This document shows, in pieces, positions 53,629-62,713 of a stretch of 64,000 nucleotides of DNA. This stretch comes from UBA1715 sp964346725 (GTDB taxonomy: Bacteria > Bacteroidota > Bacteroidia > Bacteroidales > UBA1715). The notes under the pieces were generated by a model. That model was not told the DNA's origin. It saw only the letters and a program-made list of their open reading frames with translations, and did no database searches. Location: positions 10,040 to 74,039 of the forward strand of contig CAYFVM010000007.1 of assembly GCA_964346725.1 (NCBI GenBank). The letters run 5' to 3'. The first letter of the stretch is position 1. Each line of letters opens with the position of its first letter. Both the position numbers and the translations under genes were made by a program.

Positions 53629-54399
53629 ATGAAAATACAATTAACTAGACCTATCGCTTTTTTCGATCTTGAAACCACGGGACTCAATATTGTAAGTGAT
53701 AGAATTGTTGAGATTTCAATTCTCAAAGTAATGCCAAACGGAGATGAGACGTCTATTACACGCCGAGTGAATCCTGGAATGCCGATTCCTGAAGTATCTA
53801 CAGCCATACATCATATTACCGATGCCGATGTAGCAAATCAGCCTACATTTAAAGAAATAGCAAAAGAAATAGCACAATTGCTTGACGATTGCGATATAGC
53901 GGGCTACAATTCCAATAAATTTGATGTGCCTGTTTTGGCAGAAGAATTTTCACGTGCAGATATCCAATTTGATTGGTCAAAACGCAAATTCGTAGATGTA
54001 CAGGTATTGTATTTGAAGAAAGAACCTCGAACACTTTCAGCTGCATATAAATTCTATTGCGAGAAAGATTTGGAAGGTGCTCATGGTGCCGATGCCGATA
54101 CTAAAGCAACTTACGAAGTACTTCAAGCACAATTAGATAGATATTCTGATGTGGAAAATAACGTTGATTTTTTGAGCGAATACACACACCATACAAATAA
54201 TGTGGATTTTGCCGGAAGAATCATTTTTAACGACAAAAAGCAAGAAATTTTCAATTTTGGTAAATACAAAGGACAAATTGTTGCTGAGGTGTTCACGAAA
54301 GATCCAAGTTATTACAGTTGGATGATGAATGGCGAATTTCTCTCAAATACAAAACAAGTTATTACAGCCATTAAATTGCGCACGTTTGGAAATAAATAA
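53629..54399 (+). CDS. DnaQ-type 3'-5' exonuclease with ExoX-like C-terminal domain
   Basis: The 256 aa protein has a DEDDh exonuclease domain with Asp13 and Glu15 (AFFDLETTG), AIHHITDADV, DIAGYNSNKFDVPVL and a final HGADADTKATYEV, so the catalytic set looks complete. After about residue 195 comes a separate small domain with NFGKYKGQIVAEVFTKDPSYYSW, related to the ExoX C-terminal and DUF3820 families. It is annotated as a DNA polymerase III epsilon-like exonuclease in Bacteroidetes, next to dnaN. Whether it proofreads or serves repair is not clear from the sequence. Confidence 0.88.
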   Translation: MKIQLTRPIAFFDLETTGLNIVSDRIVEISILKVMPNGDETSITRRVNPGMPIPEVSTAIHHITDADVANQPTFKEIAKEIAQLLDDCDIAGYNSNKFDVPVLAEEFSRADIQFDWSKRKFVDVQVLYLKKEPRTLSAAYKFYCEKDLEGAHGADADTKATYEVLQAQLDRYSDVENNVDFLSEYTHHTNNVDFAGRIIFNDKKQEIFNFGKYKGQIVAEVFTKDPSYYSWMMNGEFLSNTKQVITAIKLRTFGNK

Positions 54400-54402
54400 C
54401 GT

Positions 54403-54981
54403 ATGAAAATACTCGCATTAGAATATGGACGTTCGGAGGTAAAGCTTGATGGAGCTATTGCGTGTTATCCCGACAATACATTGCTTAGGAATAACGACGA
54501 TTTTTATATTCCTAATTTTTCAAAAGAAATAGTGGCGTATGTCGGTGTCTACATTCATTTCACGAAAATCGGAAAATGCCTAGAGCCGCGCTTTGTTGGT
54601 CGCTATTTCGACGAAGTAGGCGTGGGCATTAAATTTATGGCTGCCGATGCTATTACTCGCAACCAGTCTCTTGGGCTTCCAGCCGATTTTGCACGGTGTT
54701 TTGATTCCTCGTTCGCTATCAGTAACGACAAGGTAAAACTTGATGATGATATACAAAATATTTCGCTGCAAGTGTTCCGCAATAAGAAGAAAGTAGAGCT
54801 TAATATGTCCGTATTGACAAGCCTTTCAGAGGTTGTTTCTACAGCCACCAAGTATTTCACCATCAAAATAGGTGATTTATTTTTTGTTCCCTGTATGAAG
54901 ATGCCTTTGCAAATATCTTTGGGAGATGTTTTTGATGTATCTTTGCAGCAACAACAACTGCTTACTTGTACGGTAAAATAG
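54403..54981 (+). CDS. degenerate fumarylacetoacetate hydrolase-family protein
   Basis: The 192 aa product resembles the FAH fold along most of its length: an N-terminal PDNTLLRNNDDFYIPNF, KIGKCLEPRFVGRYFDEVGVGIKFMAADA and FDSSFAISN correspond to family segments such as PD-LL, the G-x-D-FTARD region and the F-D-S/N-A motif. The two glutamates expected to bind the metal (pattern Y-E-V-E-L) read A-Y-V-G-V here, so it is probably not an enzyme. It is 3 nt after the exonuclease gene and 2 nt before the DUF2461 gene. The family assignment is by eye and not certain. Confidence 0.6.
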   Translation: MKILALEYGRSEVKLDGAIACYPDNTLLRNNDDFYIPNFSKEIVAYVGVYIHFTKIGKCLEPRFVGRYFDEVGVGIKFMAADAITRNQSLGLPADFARCFDSSFAISNDKVKLDDDIQNISLQVFRNKKKVELNMSVLTSLSEVVSTATKYFTIKIGDLFFVPCMKMPLQISLGDVFDVSLQQQQLLTCTVK

Positions 54982-54983
54982 AT

Positions 54984-55661
54984 ATGCAAGAATTTGATTT
55001 ACAACCAGTTTGGGATTTTCTTACAGACTTGTCTTGTAATAATAACAAGCCGTGGTTTGATGCACATAAAGACCGCTATCAGGAAGCATTAAGCAATTTT
55101 CGCATTTTTTCTACAGAATTGATTGCCGGTTTGGCTCAATTTGACCATTCGGTAACCGGGCTTTCTGTTACTGACTGTACGTATCGTATTTATCGCGATA
55201 TGCGTTTTTCGTTGGACAAAACACCATACAAAACGCACATGGGCGTATACGTTTGCCCGCAAGGGAAAAAGAGCGGTAATGCTGGATATTATGTTCATAT
55301 AGAACCGGGAAGTCAAAGTATGCTTATCTCGGGATTGTACATGCCTTCGGCACAAGTTTTAAAAAGTGTGCGCGAAGAAATTATGCTCAATGGCAAAGAG
55401 TTTGACAAAGCCGTAAAGCAATGCAAAGGTTTCGATTTAGATATGAACAGCGCACTTACACGCATTCCTAAAGGTTGGAACGCTGAAGACGAATTTTCTG
55501 AATATTATAAACTAAGGGATTTTGATATTGTGCAGACTATTTGCAAAGAACAGATGTTGAGTAAAGATTTTTTACCATTCGTTTTAAGTGAATTCAAAAA
55601 GACCTTGAAATTCAATACGTTACTCAATAAAAGTGTGCAATATGCACGTGAAGAACTATAA
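54984..55661 (+). CDS. DUF2461 (TIGR02453) family protein
   Basis: The 225 aa protein fits the DUF2461 family, with FLTDLSCNNNKPWFDAHKDRY near the start, YRIYRDMRFSLDKTPYKTHMG and YYVHIEPGSQSMLISGLYMP in the middle. The function is unknown; there is no signal peptide. I use the ATG at 54984; an in-frame TTG at 54966 would overlap the preceding gene. It is the last gene before prfC, 54 bp away, and probably cotranscribed with the exonuclease and FAH-like genes. Confidence 0.86.
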   Translation: MQEFDLQPVWDFLTDLSCNNNKPWFDAHKDRYQEALSNFRIFSTELIAGLAQFDHSVTGLSVTDCTYRIYRDMRFSLDKTPYKTHMGVYVCPQGKKSGNAGYYVHIEPGSQSMLISGLYMPSAQVLKSVREEIMLNGKEFDKAVKQCKGFDLDMNSALTRIPKGWNAEDEFSEYYKLRDFDIVQTICKEQMLSKDFLPFVLSEFKKTLKFNTLLNKSVQYAREEL

Positions 55662-55715
55662 CTTCAAAATTTCCCAAAACTCACAAATCATAATCCATAA
55701 CTCATAACTAACAAC

Positions 55716-57448
55716 ATGGCTTTTGAAAAAGAAATACAAAGACGACGCACATTTGCAATTATTAGTCACCCTGATGCGGGTAAAACAACATTGACCGAAA
55801 AACTTTTGTTGTTCGGAGGTGCAATACACGTGGCCGGAGCGGTTAAGTCAAACAAAATTAAGAAAACTGCTACGTCAGATTTCATGGAGATAGAGAAACA
55901 ACGTGGTATTTCTGTAGCTACGTCTGTTATGGGTTTTGAGTATGCCGGTCGTAAAATCAACATTCTAGATACTCCGGGGCACAAGGATTTTGCTGAAGAT
56001 ACCTATAGAACTTTGACGGCTGTTGACAGCGTAATTATTGTGATAGACGTTGCAAAAGGTGTGGAGGAACAGACCAAAAAATTGGCTGAAGTTTGTCGTA
56101 TGCGCAACACGCCGGTTATGGTGTTCATTAACAAACTGGATCGTGAAGGTAAAGATGTGTTCGATTTACTTGATGAAATAGAATCGCTATTACAGATTAA
56201 AGTCCGTCCGTTAGCATGGCCAATTGGTATGGGACACGATTTTAAGGGCGTATATAATTTGTATTCGCACAATCTACGTTTGTTTGAATCAAACGTAGAA
56301 CGAATAAAACCTGCCGAAAAATATGAAAATATTAACGACAAAGGAATTGATGCGGCAGTGGGAGAGCGCGCTGCGCAAAAACTTCGAGAAGAGGTCGATT
56401 TGCTTGAAAACGTATATCCCGAGTTTGACGTAGAAGCTTATCGTCGTGCCGAATTGGCGCCGGTGTTCTTCGGAAGTGCGTTGTACAATTTTGGTGTACA
56501 GGAATTGTTGGATTCATTTGTGGAAATTGCACCATCGCCTCGTGACACAAAGACGGAAGAACGTGTAGTTTCACCATATGAAGATAAATTTTCCGGATTT
56601 GTGTTTAAAATACATGCCAACATGGATCCGAATCACCGTGATAGAATCGCGTTTGTAAAGGTTTGTTCTGGTTGTTTTGAACGAAATAAGAATTATTTGC
56701 ATGTACGTCAAGGCAAACAGTTTAAGTTTTCAAATCCAACTTCGTTTATGGCTGAGAAAAAAGCGGTGGTTGATGAAGCTTTTCCTGGTGATATTGTTGG
56801 TTTGTACGATTCCGGTAACTTCAAAATTGGCGATACATTAACTGAAGGTGAAAATCTTCAATTTGCAGGCATTCCAAGTTTCTCACCGGAAATGTTCCGT
56901 TACATAGAAAATGCCGACCCAATGAAGTTTAAACAACTTGCAAAAGGTATTGACCAATTGATGGACGAAGGTGTGGCGCAGCTGTTTATCAATCAATTTA
57001 ATGGCAGGAAAATTATTGGAACCGTAGGAGCATTGCAGTTTGAGGTTATTGAATATCGTTTGGAACATGAATATAATGCAAAATGTCGCTATGAGCCTAT
57101 TCAACTATATAAAGCATGCTGGTTTACCTCTAAAAATAAGGCACAGTTAGAAGACTTTAAAAAACGTAAATATCAGTATTTGGCACTTGATAAACGTGGA
57201 TACGATGTGTTTCTTGCCGAAANNNNNNNNNNNNNNNNNNNNNNNNNNNNNNNNNNNNNNNNNNNNNNNNNNNNNNNNNNNNNNNNNNNNNNNNNNNNNN
57301 NNNNNNNNNNNNNNNNNNNNNNAAATATCAGTATTTGGCACTTGATAAACGTGGATACGATGTGTTTCTTGCCGAAAGTGGATATGCATTGGAAATGGCA
57401 CAACAAAATTTTCCCGATATCCAATTCCATTTTACATCGGAGTTTTAA
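55716..57448 (+). CDS. prfC: peptide chain release factor 3 (interrupted by assembly gap)
   Basis: RF3 is the GTPase that releases RF1/RF2 from the ribosome after termination. The protein has the P-loop SHPDAGKTTLTEKLLLFGGAI, DTPGHKDF, NKLDREG and the RF3 C-terminal region GVAQLFINQFNGRKIIGTVGALQFEV. The 100-N gap at 57223-57322 is flanked by two copies of the same 55 nt. Merging them removes 155 nt, leaves 1578 nt and an open frame of 525 aa, the normal RF3 length, ending QFHFTSEF at the stop at 57446-57448. Taken literally, the N run shifts the frame and gives a false end at 57458. Confidence 0.94.
57168..57377. other. scaffold gap of 100 N with 55-nt identical flanks
   Basis: The 55 nt at 57168-57222 and at 57323-57377 are identical, and between them are exactly 100 N. 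This is the pattern left when two contigs that share a 55-nt end are joined with a fixed N spacer instead of being merged. It is not a biological repeat: the merged sequence restores the prfC frame. Confidence 0.95.
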
Positions 57449-57534
57449 ATTAGGTTAAATCATAAAAAAGTGACGATGCTAAATATGCACCGCTACATCA
57501 ATATTAAAACTATTATGAATAATGAATGGTTGAC

Positions 57535-58704
57535 TTAGTTTTTTGCAATTCTTCTTCGATATACTCGGCGGTACGAAAACCATGCGAGGAAGAAATACAT
57601 AATGGCTTGAATCCAAAGCCCGATAAATTCAAATTGAACATCTTTGAGCAAAGCACCCATTTCTGAAATGCGCACATATCCGTTGATGCCAAATGTTGAT
57701 GGAACAAGGTATGAAACGTATTTCCACACGTCAGGAATAGACGATGCAGGCCATGAAATTCCCGAGATAAAGAGGAGTGGAATTGAAAGAAATACAAATA
57801 ATACGATGTACGTTTCGCGGTCATAGGCCATACTTGCAATGAACATTGTGAAAAATACGCACGCAAGAAGAAATGGGAATAAAAACGCAAATAAATCTTG
57901 CCACTGCCAGATATGAATCAAATCGAAGAGTTGCGGTACTATGCACACCAAATAGAGAGCGATAGCAATGTACACGTTAAGATACACTCCGGCTTTTCCA
58001 ATCAATATTTCCAATGGGCGTTTTTTACGCATATGGTGGTCTACAATACCTCTTCGGCGGCGTTCGCGCTCATCTCCTTGGAGCATTCCTACACCCAGTA
58101 GCATAGATTGTTGTATAATCATCATAAGCACCGCAGGAATTAAAAATGTAGCAAAGCCGCTCTGCGTGTTAAACAGGGGAATATATTCATATTTAATTGG
58201 GTACGCAAATGTGGATGCTTGCTCATCGGTAGCTCCAACGAGTCGCTGCGTTTTTATGTCTTTATTCATTTCCAACGAAACTTCGGTGCATGCGCTAAGA
58301 ATTGCTTTGTAGTAAAGCAATCCGCTCATATCGTTGTAGGTCTCTATAACTGCTTGTTCGCCGTTTATAATTTGTTTCTCAAACTCAGCAGGAATGTATA
58401 TCAAGCCGTATGCTTCATGTTGGTGTATGAGTTCTTCGGCTTCTTTCATATTGGCACAGTGACCAATAATTTTGATGTCGGCAGTAGCATTGACCTTGCG
58501 GAGGAATTCGCGACTCATAGACGTTTTACAGTTGTCTACAACAACCGTCGGGACTTCGCGAACAGTTTCTTCACTATACAAATAGGCGTAAAGCAAGGGG
58601 TACAACAACGGCACAACAAGGAAAAAGACGACAACGCCTTCGTCGCTTAAAGCACGAATAAATTCATGTCGCCATACATCCAATATGTTTAGAAACCTCT
58701 TCAT
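57535..58704 (-). CDS. ABC-2 type transporter permease (second)
   Basis: The 389 aa protein has one N-terminal helix (about 22-42), a large periplasmic loop to about 165, and five more helices in the C-terminal half, the plan of ABC-2 permeases of the YhhJ/YbhR type. It is the last gene of the tolC-hlyD-permease-permease operon, 11 nt after the first permease. I chose the ATG at 58704; the frame starts with a GTG at 58713. A helix-rich GVGMLQGDERERRRRGIVDHH stretch on the cytoplasmic side is typical of the family contact with the ATPase. Confidence 0.88.
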   Translation of the reverse strand: MKRFLNILDVWRHEFIRALSDEGVVVFFLVVPLLYPLLYAYLYSEETVREVPTVVVDNCKTSMSREFLRKVNATADIKIIGHCANMKEAEELIHQHEAYGLIYIPAEFEKQIINGEQAVIETYNDMSGLLYYKAILSACTEVSLEMNKDIKTQRLVGATDEQASTFAYPIKYEYIPLFNTQSGFATFLIPAVLMMIIQQSMLLGVGMLQGDERERRRRGIVDHHMRKKRPLEILIGKAGVYLNVYIAIALYLVCIVPQLFDLIHIWQWQDLFAFLFPFLLACVFFTMFIASMAYDRETYIVLFVFLSIPLLFISGISWPASSIPDVWKYVSYLVPSTFGINGYVRISEMGALLKDVQFEFIGLWIQAIMYFFLAWFSYRRVYRRRIAKN

Positions 58705-58715
58705 CTGTTGCACAA

Positions 58716-59885
58716 TTAAATTTGATATTGGTATTCAAGCAAGAATTTCCGCAATCTGCCTAATACAAAGAAAGGCAAGGCTAAAAATCCTAACAAACAC
58801 GCTATGCTTATCCATGAATACCACAATGGCAATCCGTTGAGTGCTTGGTCAACGTAAATTAAGAAATAGTGACGCAAGGGAAACAAGTACGATAATGCGC
58901 GTAGCGGTGCAGGAAATGCCATTTGCGGGAACGAGAAGCCACTGATTGGGAACGAAAGAACGCCCCAAAGTGTTGCCAAACTTAATGCCCAACGTAATGA
59001 AGGAACTGCTCCGCAGAAAAATACACCAAAAGCTTGACTTACCAATATAAAGATTGTCATAAGGCCTATCATAGTTCCAACGCCACACAGAACAGGGAAG
59101 TGGCAGTAGCCATAGAGCAAAACAATGGAGAACATTCCCATAATGAACCAAACAATAAAGTGAGGCAACAGTTTTCCTGCCAATGCTTTGTATATGTTGT
59201 TGTTGGCAAGTGCCAACCATTCTTTTGCCGTTTCTTCTTTTAATTCAGAAAATATGGAGTAGATGGTGAGCTGAAAAATAAGCAACATGAGTGCTCCCGG
59301 CAACAATATGTTAGATAAATAAATAGAATAATTGAGGGAAGGGTTTCCAACCGCGTGCATTTCTATTTTTATAGGTTGCAACATTGCCATTGCTTGCTCT
59401 TCGCTATAGCCTTTGGCGTAAAGCGTTGCTCTTGTTAGTGCTCCCGAAGCATATTCCGACATCATTCTCATATCGCGATATTCCAACGAAGCGGGAACAA
59501 TGTATGAGGCTGCTGTGTAGAACGAAACGGTTGGTTGTTTGCTTGCCAAAGCCAGTTTTGTTGTGCCTTTGGGAATATAATAGAGGGCGTAAATTTTGCC
59601 TTGTTGTATCGCTTCACGACCTTCTGCAAAGTTGTCGTATTGCGCAGTAATCTTTGTTTGCTGAAACGCATCGAGGTTTCGTACGATTTGTCGCGTTACG
59701 GATGAATTATCCTCGTCGACGACCCCTACGGGAATATCCGCAGGAAGCCCTTCGCCCATGAGCGTTATGAAGAATAAGAACGAGAATGCCGGTGCCAGTA
59801 TCATGCTGAACATGTACAGCGGCCGTTGAAGCATGCGCTTCACTTCGCGTTTCATAATCGTTACTATCATACTTTCTCTGAGCAT
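58716..59885 (-). CDS. ABC-2 type transporter permease (first)
   Basis: The 389 aa protein has the same six-helix ABC-2 layout as the next gene: an N-terminal helix (about 23-43), a loop with ADIPVGVVDEDNSSVTRQIVRNLDAF, and a C-terminal membrane half. The two permeases probably form a heterodimer. No ABC ATPase gene is found in this operon. It begins 11 nt after the membrane fusion protein gene. Confidence 0.88.
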   Translation of the reverse strand: MLRESMIVTIMKREVKRMLQRPLYMFSMILAPAFSFLFFITLMGEGLPADIPVGVVDEDNSSVTRQIVRNLDAFQQTKITAQYDNFAEGREAIQQGKIYALYYIPKGTTKLALASKQPTVSFYTAASYIVPASLEYRDMRMMSEYASGALTRATLYAKGYSEEQAMAMLQPIKIEMHAVGNPSLNYSIYLSNILLPGALMLLIFQLTIYSIFSELKEETAKEWLALANNNIYKALAGKLLPHFIVWFIMGMFSIVLLYGYCHFPVLCGVGTMIGLMTIFILVSQAFGVFFCGAVPSLRWALSLATLWGVLSFPISGFSFPQMAFPAPLRALSYLFPLRHYFLIYVDQALNGLPLWYSWISIACLLGFLALPFFVLGRLRKFLLEYQYQI

Positions 59886-59896
59886 AGAGTAGTCTC

Positions 59897-60895
59897 TTAT
59901 TTTTCGTTGATTTTGTACAAAACGGTCATTCCCGGACGAAGATTTGCAATAGGTTCTTTTGCGCTTGCACGAACTTCAAATGTTTTTAAATCATATTGTC
60001 CGGTTTGCTTTGTAGCTTTCCATGCTGCATATTCGCCTAAGTCTTTCATGTAATGAATTTTCATGATAGCAGTCGTATCGAGCGCAGGAATGTATGCTTC
60101 GAATTCAGTGCCAACTTGCATTTGTGTAAGAAGATCTTCACGAACGTTGAACGTAGCCCACACGTCGCTCATTATGGCAACAGACATAATTGGAGCGCCT
60201 GTGCCAACTAATTCACCAACATGAGGATAGATTTCGGTAATTTCACCATCGGCATAGGCAGTAAGAATAGTTTCGTTGACGTACGAAGAAACTTCGGCTA
60301 CAACGCCTTCGGCTTGTTTTACTTGCGCAGCAGCCATTTCCTTATCTTCTTGTTGTGCGCCGTTTTTAGCCATGCAGTATTGTGCTTTTGCTGCTTTTTC
60401 TGTCGCAACGGCAGCATCAAATTGTGCGCGAACTTCATCGTGTTTTTGCTCACTTACCACACCTTCTTTGTAAAGATTGCTAATGCGGTTGTATGATTTT
60501 TCGGTAATCTCGCGACCCGTTTTTGCTTTTTGCCACATTTCATAAGCGGCTTGTATTTGTTCTTCGCGAGCACCTTTTTCTGCTTTATCGTTTTGAGCTT
60601 CGGCAGCGGTGCGCACGGCTTGTGCTTGTGCCATTTTTGCTTCTACTTCCGGTGCTTCTATAATAGCAAGCGTGTCTCCTTTTTTTACTTTTTGACCTTC
60701 ATGTATGCGAATTTCAAGGATACGCCCTGGAATTTTACTTGACACGCGGTATTCCGAAACTTCGGCTTGTCCTTGAATAATTTCATCAGTTTTGCCAAAA
60801 GTGAGTATGCCTATTACGCATACTGCTGCAATAATACAGGCCAATACGGCGAGTGCTACGAACGTATTAAGTTTCTGTTGTCTTACGGTTGTCAT
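59897..60895 (-). CDS. HlyD-family membrane fusion protein
   Basis: The 332 aa protein has one N-terminal membrane anchor (about 12-32), a biotinyl-lipoyl-like domain split around a long coiled coil of about 85-190, and a beta-barrel domain with ADGEITEIYPHVGELVGTGAPIM. It is the periplasmic adaptor that links the inner-membrane permeases to the TolC-like channel. It is 12 nt after tolC and 11 nt before the first permease gene. Confidence 0.93.
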   Translation of the reverse strand: MTTVRQQKLNTFVALAVLACIIAAVCVIGILTFGKTDEIIQGQAEVSEYRVSSKIPGRILEIRIHEGQKVKKGDTLAIIEAPEVEAKMAQAQAVRTAAEAQNDKAEKGAREEQIQAAYEMWQKAKTGREITEKSYNRISNLYKEGVVSEQKHDEVRAQFDAAVATEKAAKAQYCMAKNGAQQEDKEMAAAQVKQAEGVVAEVSSYVNETILTAYADGEITEIYPHVGELVGTGAPIMSVAIMSDVWATFNVREDLLTQMQVGTEFEAYIPALDTTAIMKIHYMKDLGEYAAWKATKQTGQYDLKTFEVRASAKEPIANLRPGMTVLYKINEK

Positions 60896-60907
60896 AGTTA
60901 TTTCGTT

Positions 60908-62494
60908 TTATTTATTTAATACTCCTATTGCTTTTTGTAAATATACGTTTGCCATTATCCAATCAATTTTTGAATCAATGTATTCGGAATGGGCTTGCAA
61001 CCAGCCGGTTTGTGCTTCGTTGAGTACCGATGAGGCTATCACACCTTCTTCGAATCCCAATGTGGCTATGCGTAAATTTTCTTCTGCGTCCAATAATTTT
61101 TCTGAAGCCATGTTCATGCGTGATTTTGCTTCGTTTATTTGGCACTCATACTGATTGACTTGGAGCATGATTTTTTGTTTTGCATCGTCATATTTATATT
61201 GTGCTATGCGTGCGTCTGCTTTTGCTTTCTGAATCTTGTTTGCGCCTTCTCCCCATTGTAGGATAGGGATTTTTGCCACAACGCCCACATTCCAAAATCC
61301 ATTAAATTCATTGGTGAACCCATTTTCGCATGAGGGATTTGAAAGAACGTAATTACCAAATACAGCAACCGTAGGAAGGTAGTCGGAGCGGGTGAGTGCT
61401 ATGTTTTTGTTGTAAATTTCTGTTGCGAGATTCAAACTTTTCAATTCCGGCCGGTTTTCCGTGATTTCTTGCTCTGTATACACATAGTGCTCATTCGGAA
61501 TAACCACGTCTTTAAGCGTTTCGTCGGCCAAAACAATGTTGGTTTTGAGGTCAAGTCCGCAGTTTTGGCAAAGCAATATTTTCGAAAGGTTTAATCCGTT
61601 TTGAACTTTCAAAAGAGTAGTTTCGGCTTCGTTGAGTTTTACACGCACCGAAAGACAATCCGATTTTGTTGCCAAACCTTGAGAAACCATTTTTTCGACA
61701 TTTTCAGACATGGTGCGAAGTAGTTGTACATATTTCTCGGTAAGTTTTAGTTTGTTAGCAAGCGATACTATTTGCCAATAGAGTTTGTCGGTTTGAATTA
61801 TGATTTCTTGTTGTTCTGCGTTGTATTGGGTGGTCACAAGTTCTTTTTTGTAATCTGCAATTTGATTGTAAGCCATTATTTTCCCACCTAAAAACAGAGG
61901 TTCTTGTACTGAAACGATACCTGCAAACACGTTACGTGTATCTAACGTGAGATTGTCGGCCAATTCGTTTCCAAAAGCACCAACACTAGATGAAATTTCG
62001 CCGCTTTGCATTTTTGCAAAAAGCGATTGCATAGTGGTACTGTTTTGGAGCATATTAATCATCACGGGATCTGTTGACATTTTGGTCATCAATTTCGTAA
62101 TTTCATTACTTGTTGCAGTACCCATATTGCGAAGAGTGTTTTCTTGATCTTTACTTATGAGGGAGATATTCTCGCTAGTGTATGCGTATACGCCCGAAAC
62201 AGATACTTTGGGTAAATAGCTCGCAAATGCTGTTTTTTTGTCGTAGTTGGCTTTGTTTATCTCTTCTTGCGCAATTTTCAGAGCGTAATTGTTATTTAAT
62301 GCAAGATTCCTGCACTCTTGCATGTCCAATACAACTGAGTCTGCACTGGAAGAAGTTAACTTTGAAGCAAGTGTATCGTTTGGTGTGATTGCAACTTCTT
62401 GTGCTCCAACAGATGTTGTCAGTCCTAAAATGAGCAGGAGGACTACTAAACTGGATATTTTTTTTTTCGTTCTCATCATACTCGCACGTCTCAT
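60908..62494 (-). CDS. TolC-family outer membrane efflux protein
   Basis: The 528 aa protein has a signal peptide (residues 1 to about 31, ending SVGAQ) and the two-repeat outer-membrane factor structure: VVLDMQECRNLALNNNYALKIAQEEI at the start of the first repeat and ENRPELKSLNLATEIYNKNIAL in the second. It is the outer-membrane channel of the export system encoded downstream. A 219-bp leader with inverted repeats lies upstream, but no adjacent regulator gene. Confidence 0.93.
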   Translation of the reverse strand: MRRASMMRTKKKISSLVVLLLILGLTTSVGAQEVAITPNDTLASKLTSSSADSVVLDMQECRNLALNNNYALKIAQEEINKANYDKKTAFASYLPKVSVSGVYAYTSENISLISKDQENTLRNMGTATSNEITKLMTKMSTDPVMINMLQNSTTMQSLFAKMQSGEISSSVGAFGNELADNLTLDTRNVFAGIVSVQEPLFLGGKIMAYNQIADYKKELVTTQYNAEQQEIIIQTDKLYWQIVSLANKLKLTEKYVQLLRTMSENVEKMVSQGLATKSDCLSVRVKLNEAETTLLKVQNGLNLSKILLCQNCGLDLKTNIVLADETLKDVVIPNEHYVYTEQEITENRPELKSLNLATEIYNKNIALTRSDYLPTVAVFGNYVLSNPSCENGFTNEFNGFWNVGVVAKIPILQWGEGANKIQKAKADARIAQYKYDDAKQKIMLQVNQYECQINEAKSRMNMASEKLLDAEENLRIATLGFEEGVIASSVLNEAQTGWLQAHSEYIDSKIDWIMANVYLQKAIGVLNK

Positions 62495-62554
62495 AATTTC
62501 TGTTTTTTCTTTAACAAAAGAACTACAGATTTTGATATGGAGAACGTATTTTTA

Positions 62555-62605
62555 GCTCATTTTGAACAAACTGACATTATTCGTTCTTAACTGCTAAAAA
62601 TGAGC
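62555..62605. repeat. inverted repeat in the tolC leader
   Basis: gctcatttt (62555-62563) and aaaatgagc (62597-62605) are perfect 9-bp inverted repeats 33 nt apart, 61-111 nt before the tolC start. They may form an operator or a leader hairpin; the evidence is the symmetry alone. Confidence 0.35.
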
Positions 62606-62632
62606 GACGAAACGAAAAAAACAGAAAGGGGA

Positions 62633-62690
62633 TTAAAAAAAATGCCACAAGTTCGCTCTGTTTTTTGAACTTCGCTGATCATTGTGGCAA
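62633..62690 (-). terminator. terminator after the frameshifted exported-protein gene
   Basis: On the - strand, tgccacaa and ttgtggca (62682-62689 and 62643-62650 in + coordinates) form an outer stem, with an inner gttc/gaac pair, and are followed by eight T. It is 24 nt past the stop at 62714 and separates this gene from the tolC operon. Confidence 0.75.
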
Positions 62691-62713
62691 TTATAAATTT
62701 GTATTATGACCGT

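Noticed and set aside
57168..57377. A tandem 55-nt repeat inside prfC
   Set aside because: The copies are identical, flank exactly 100 N, and merging them restores a normal RF3 frame, so it is an assembly artefact.
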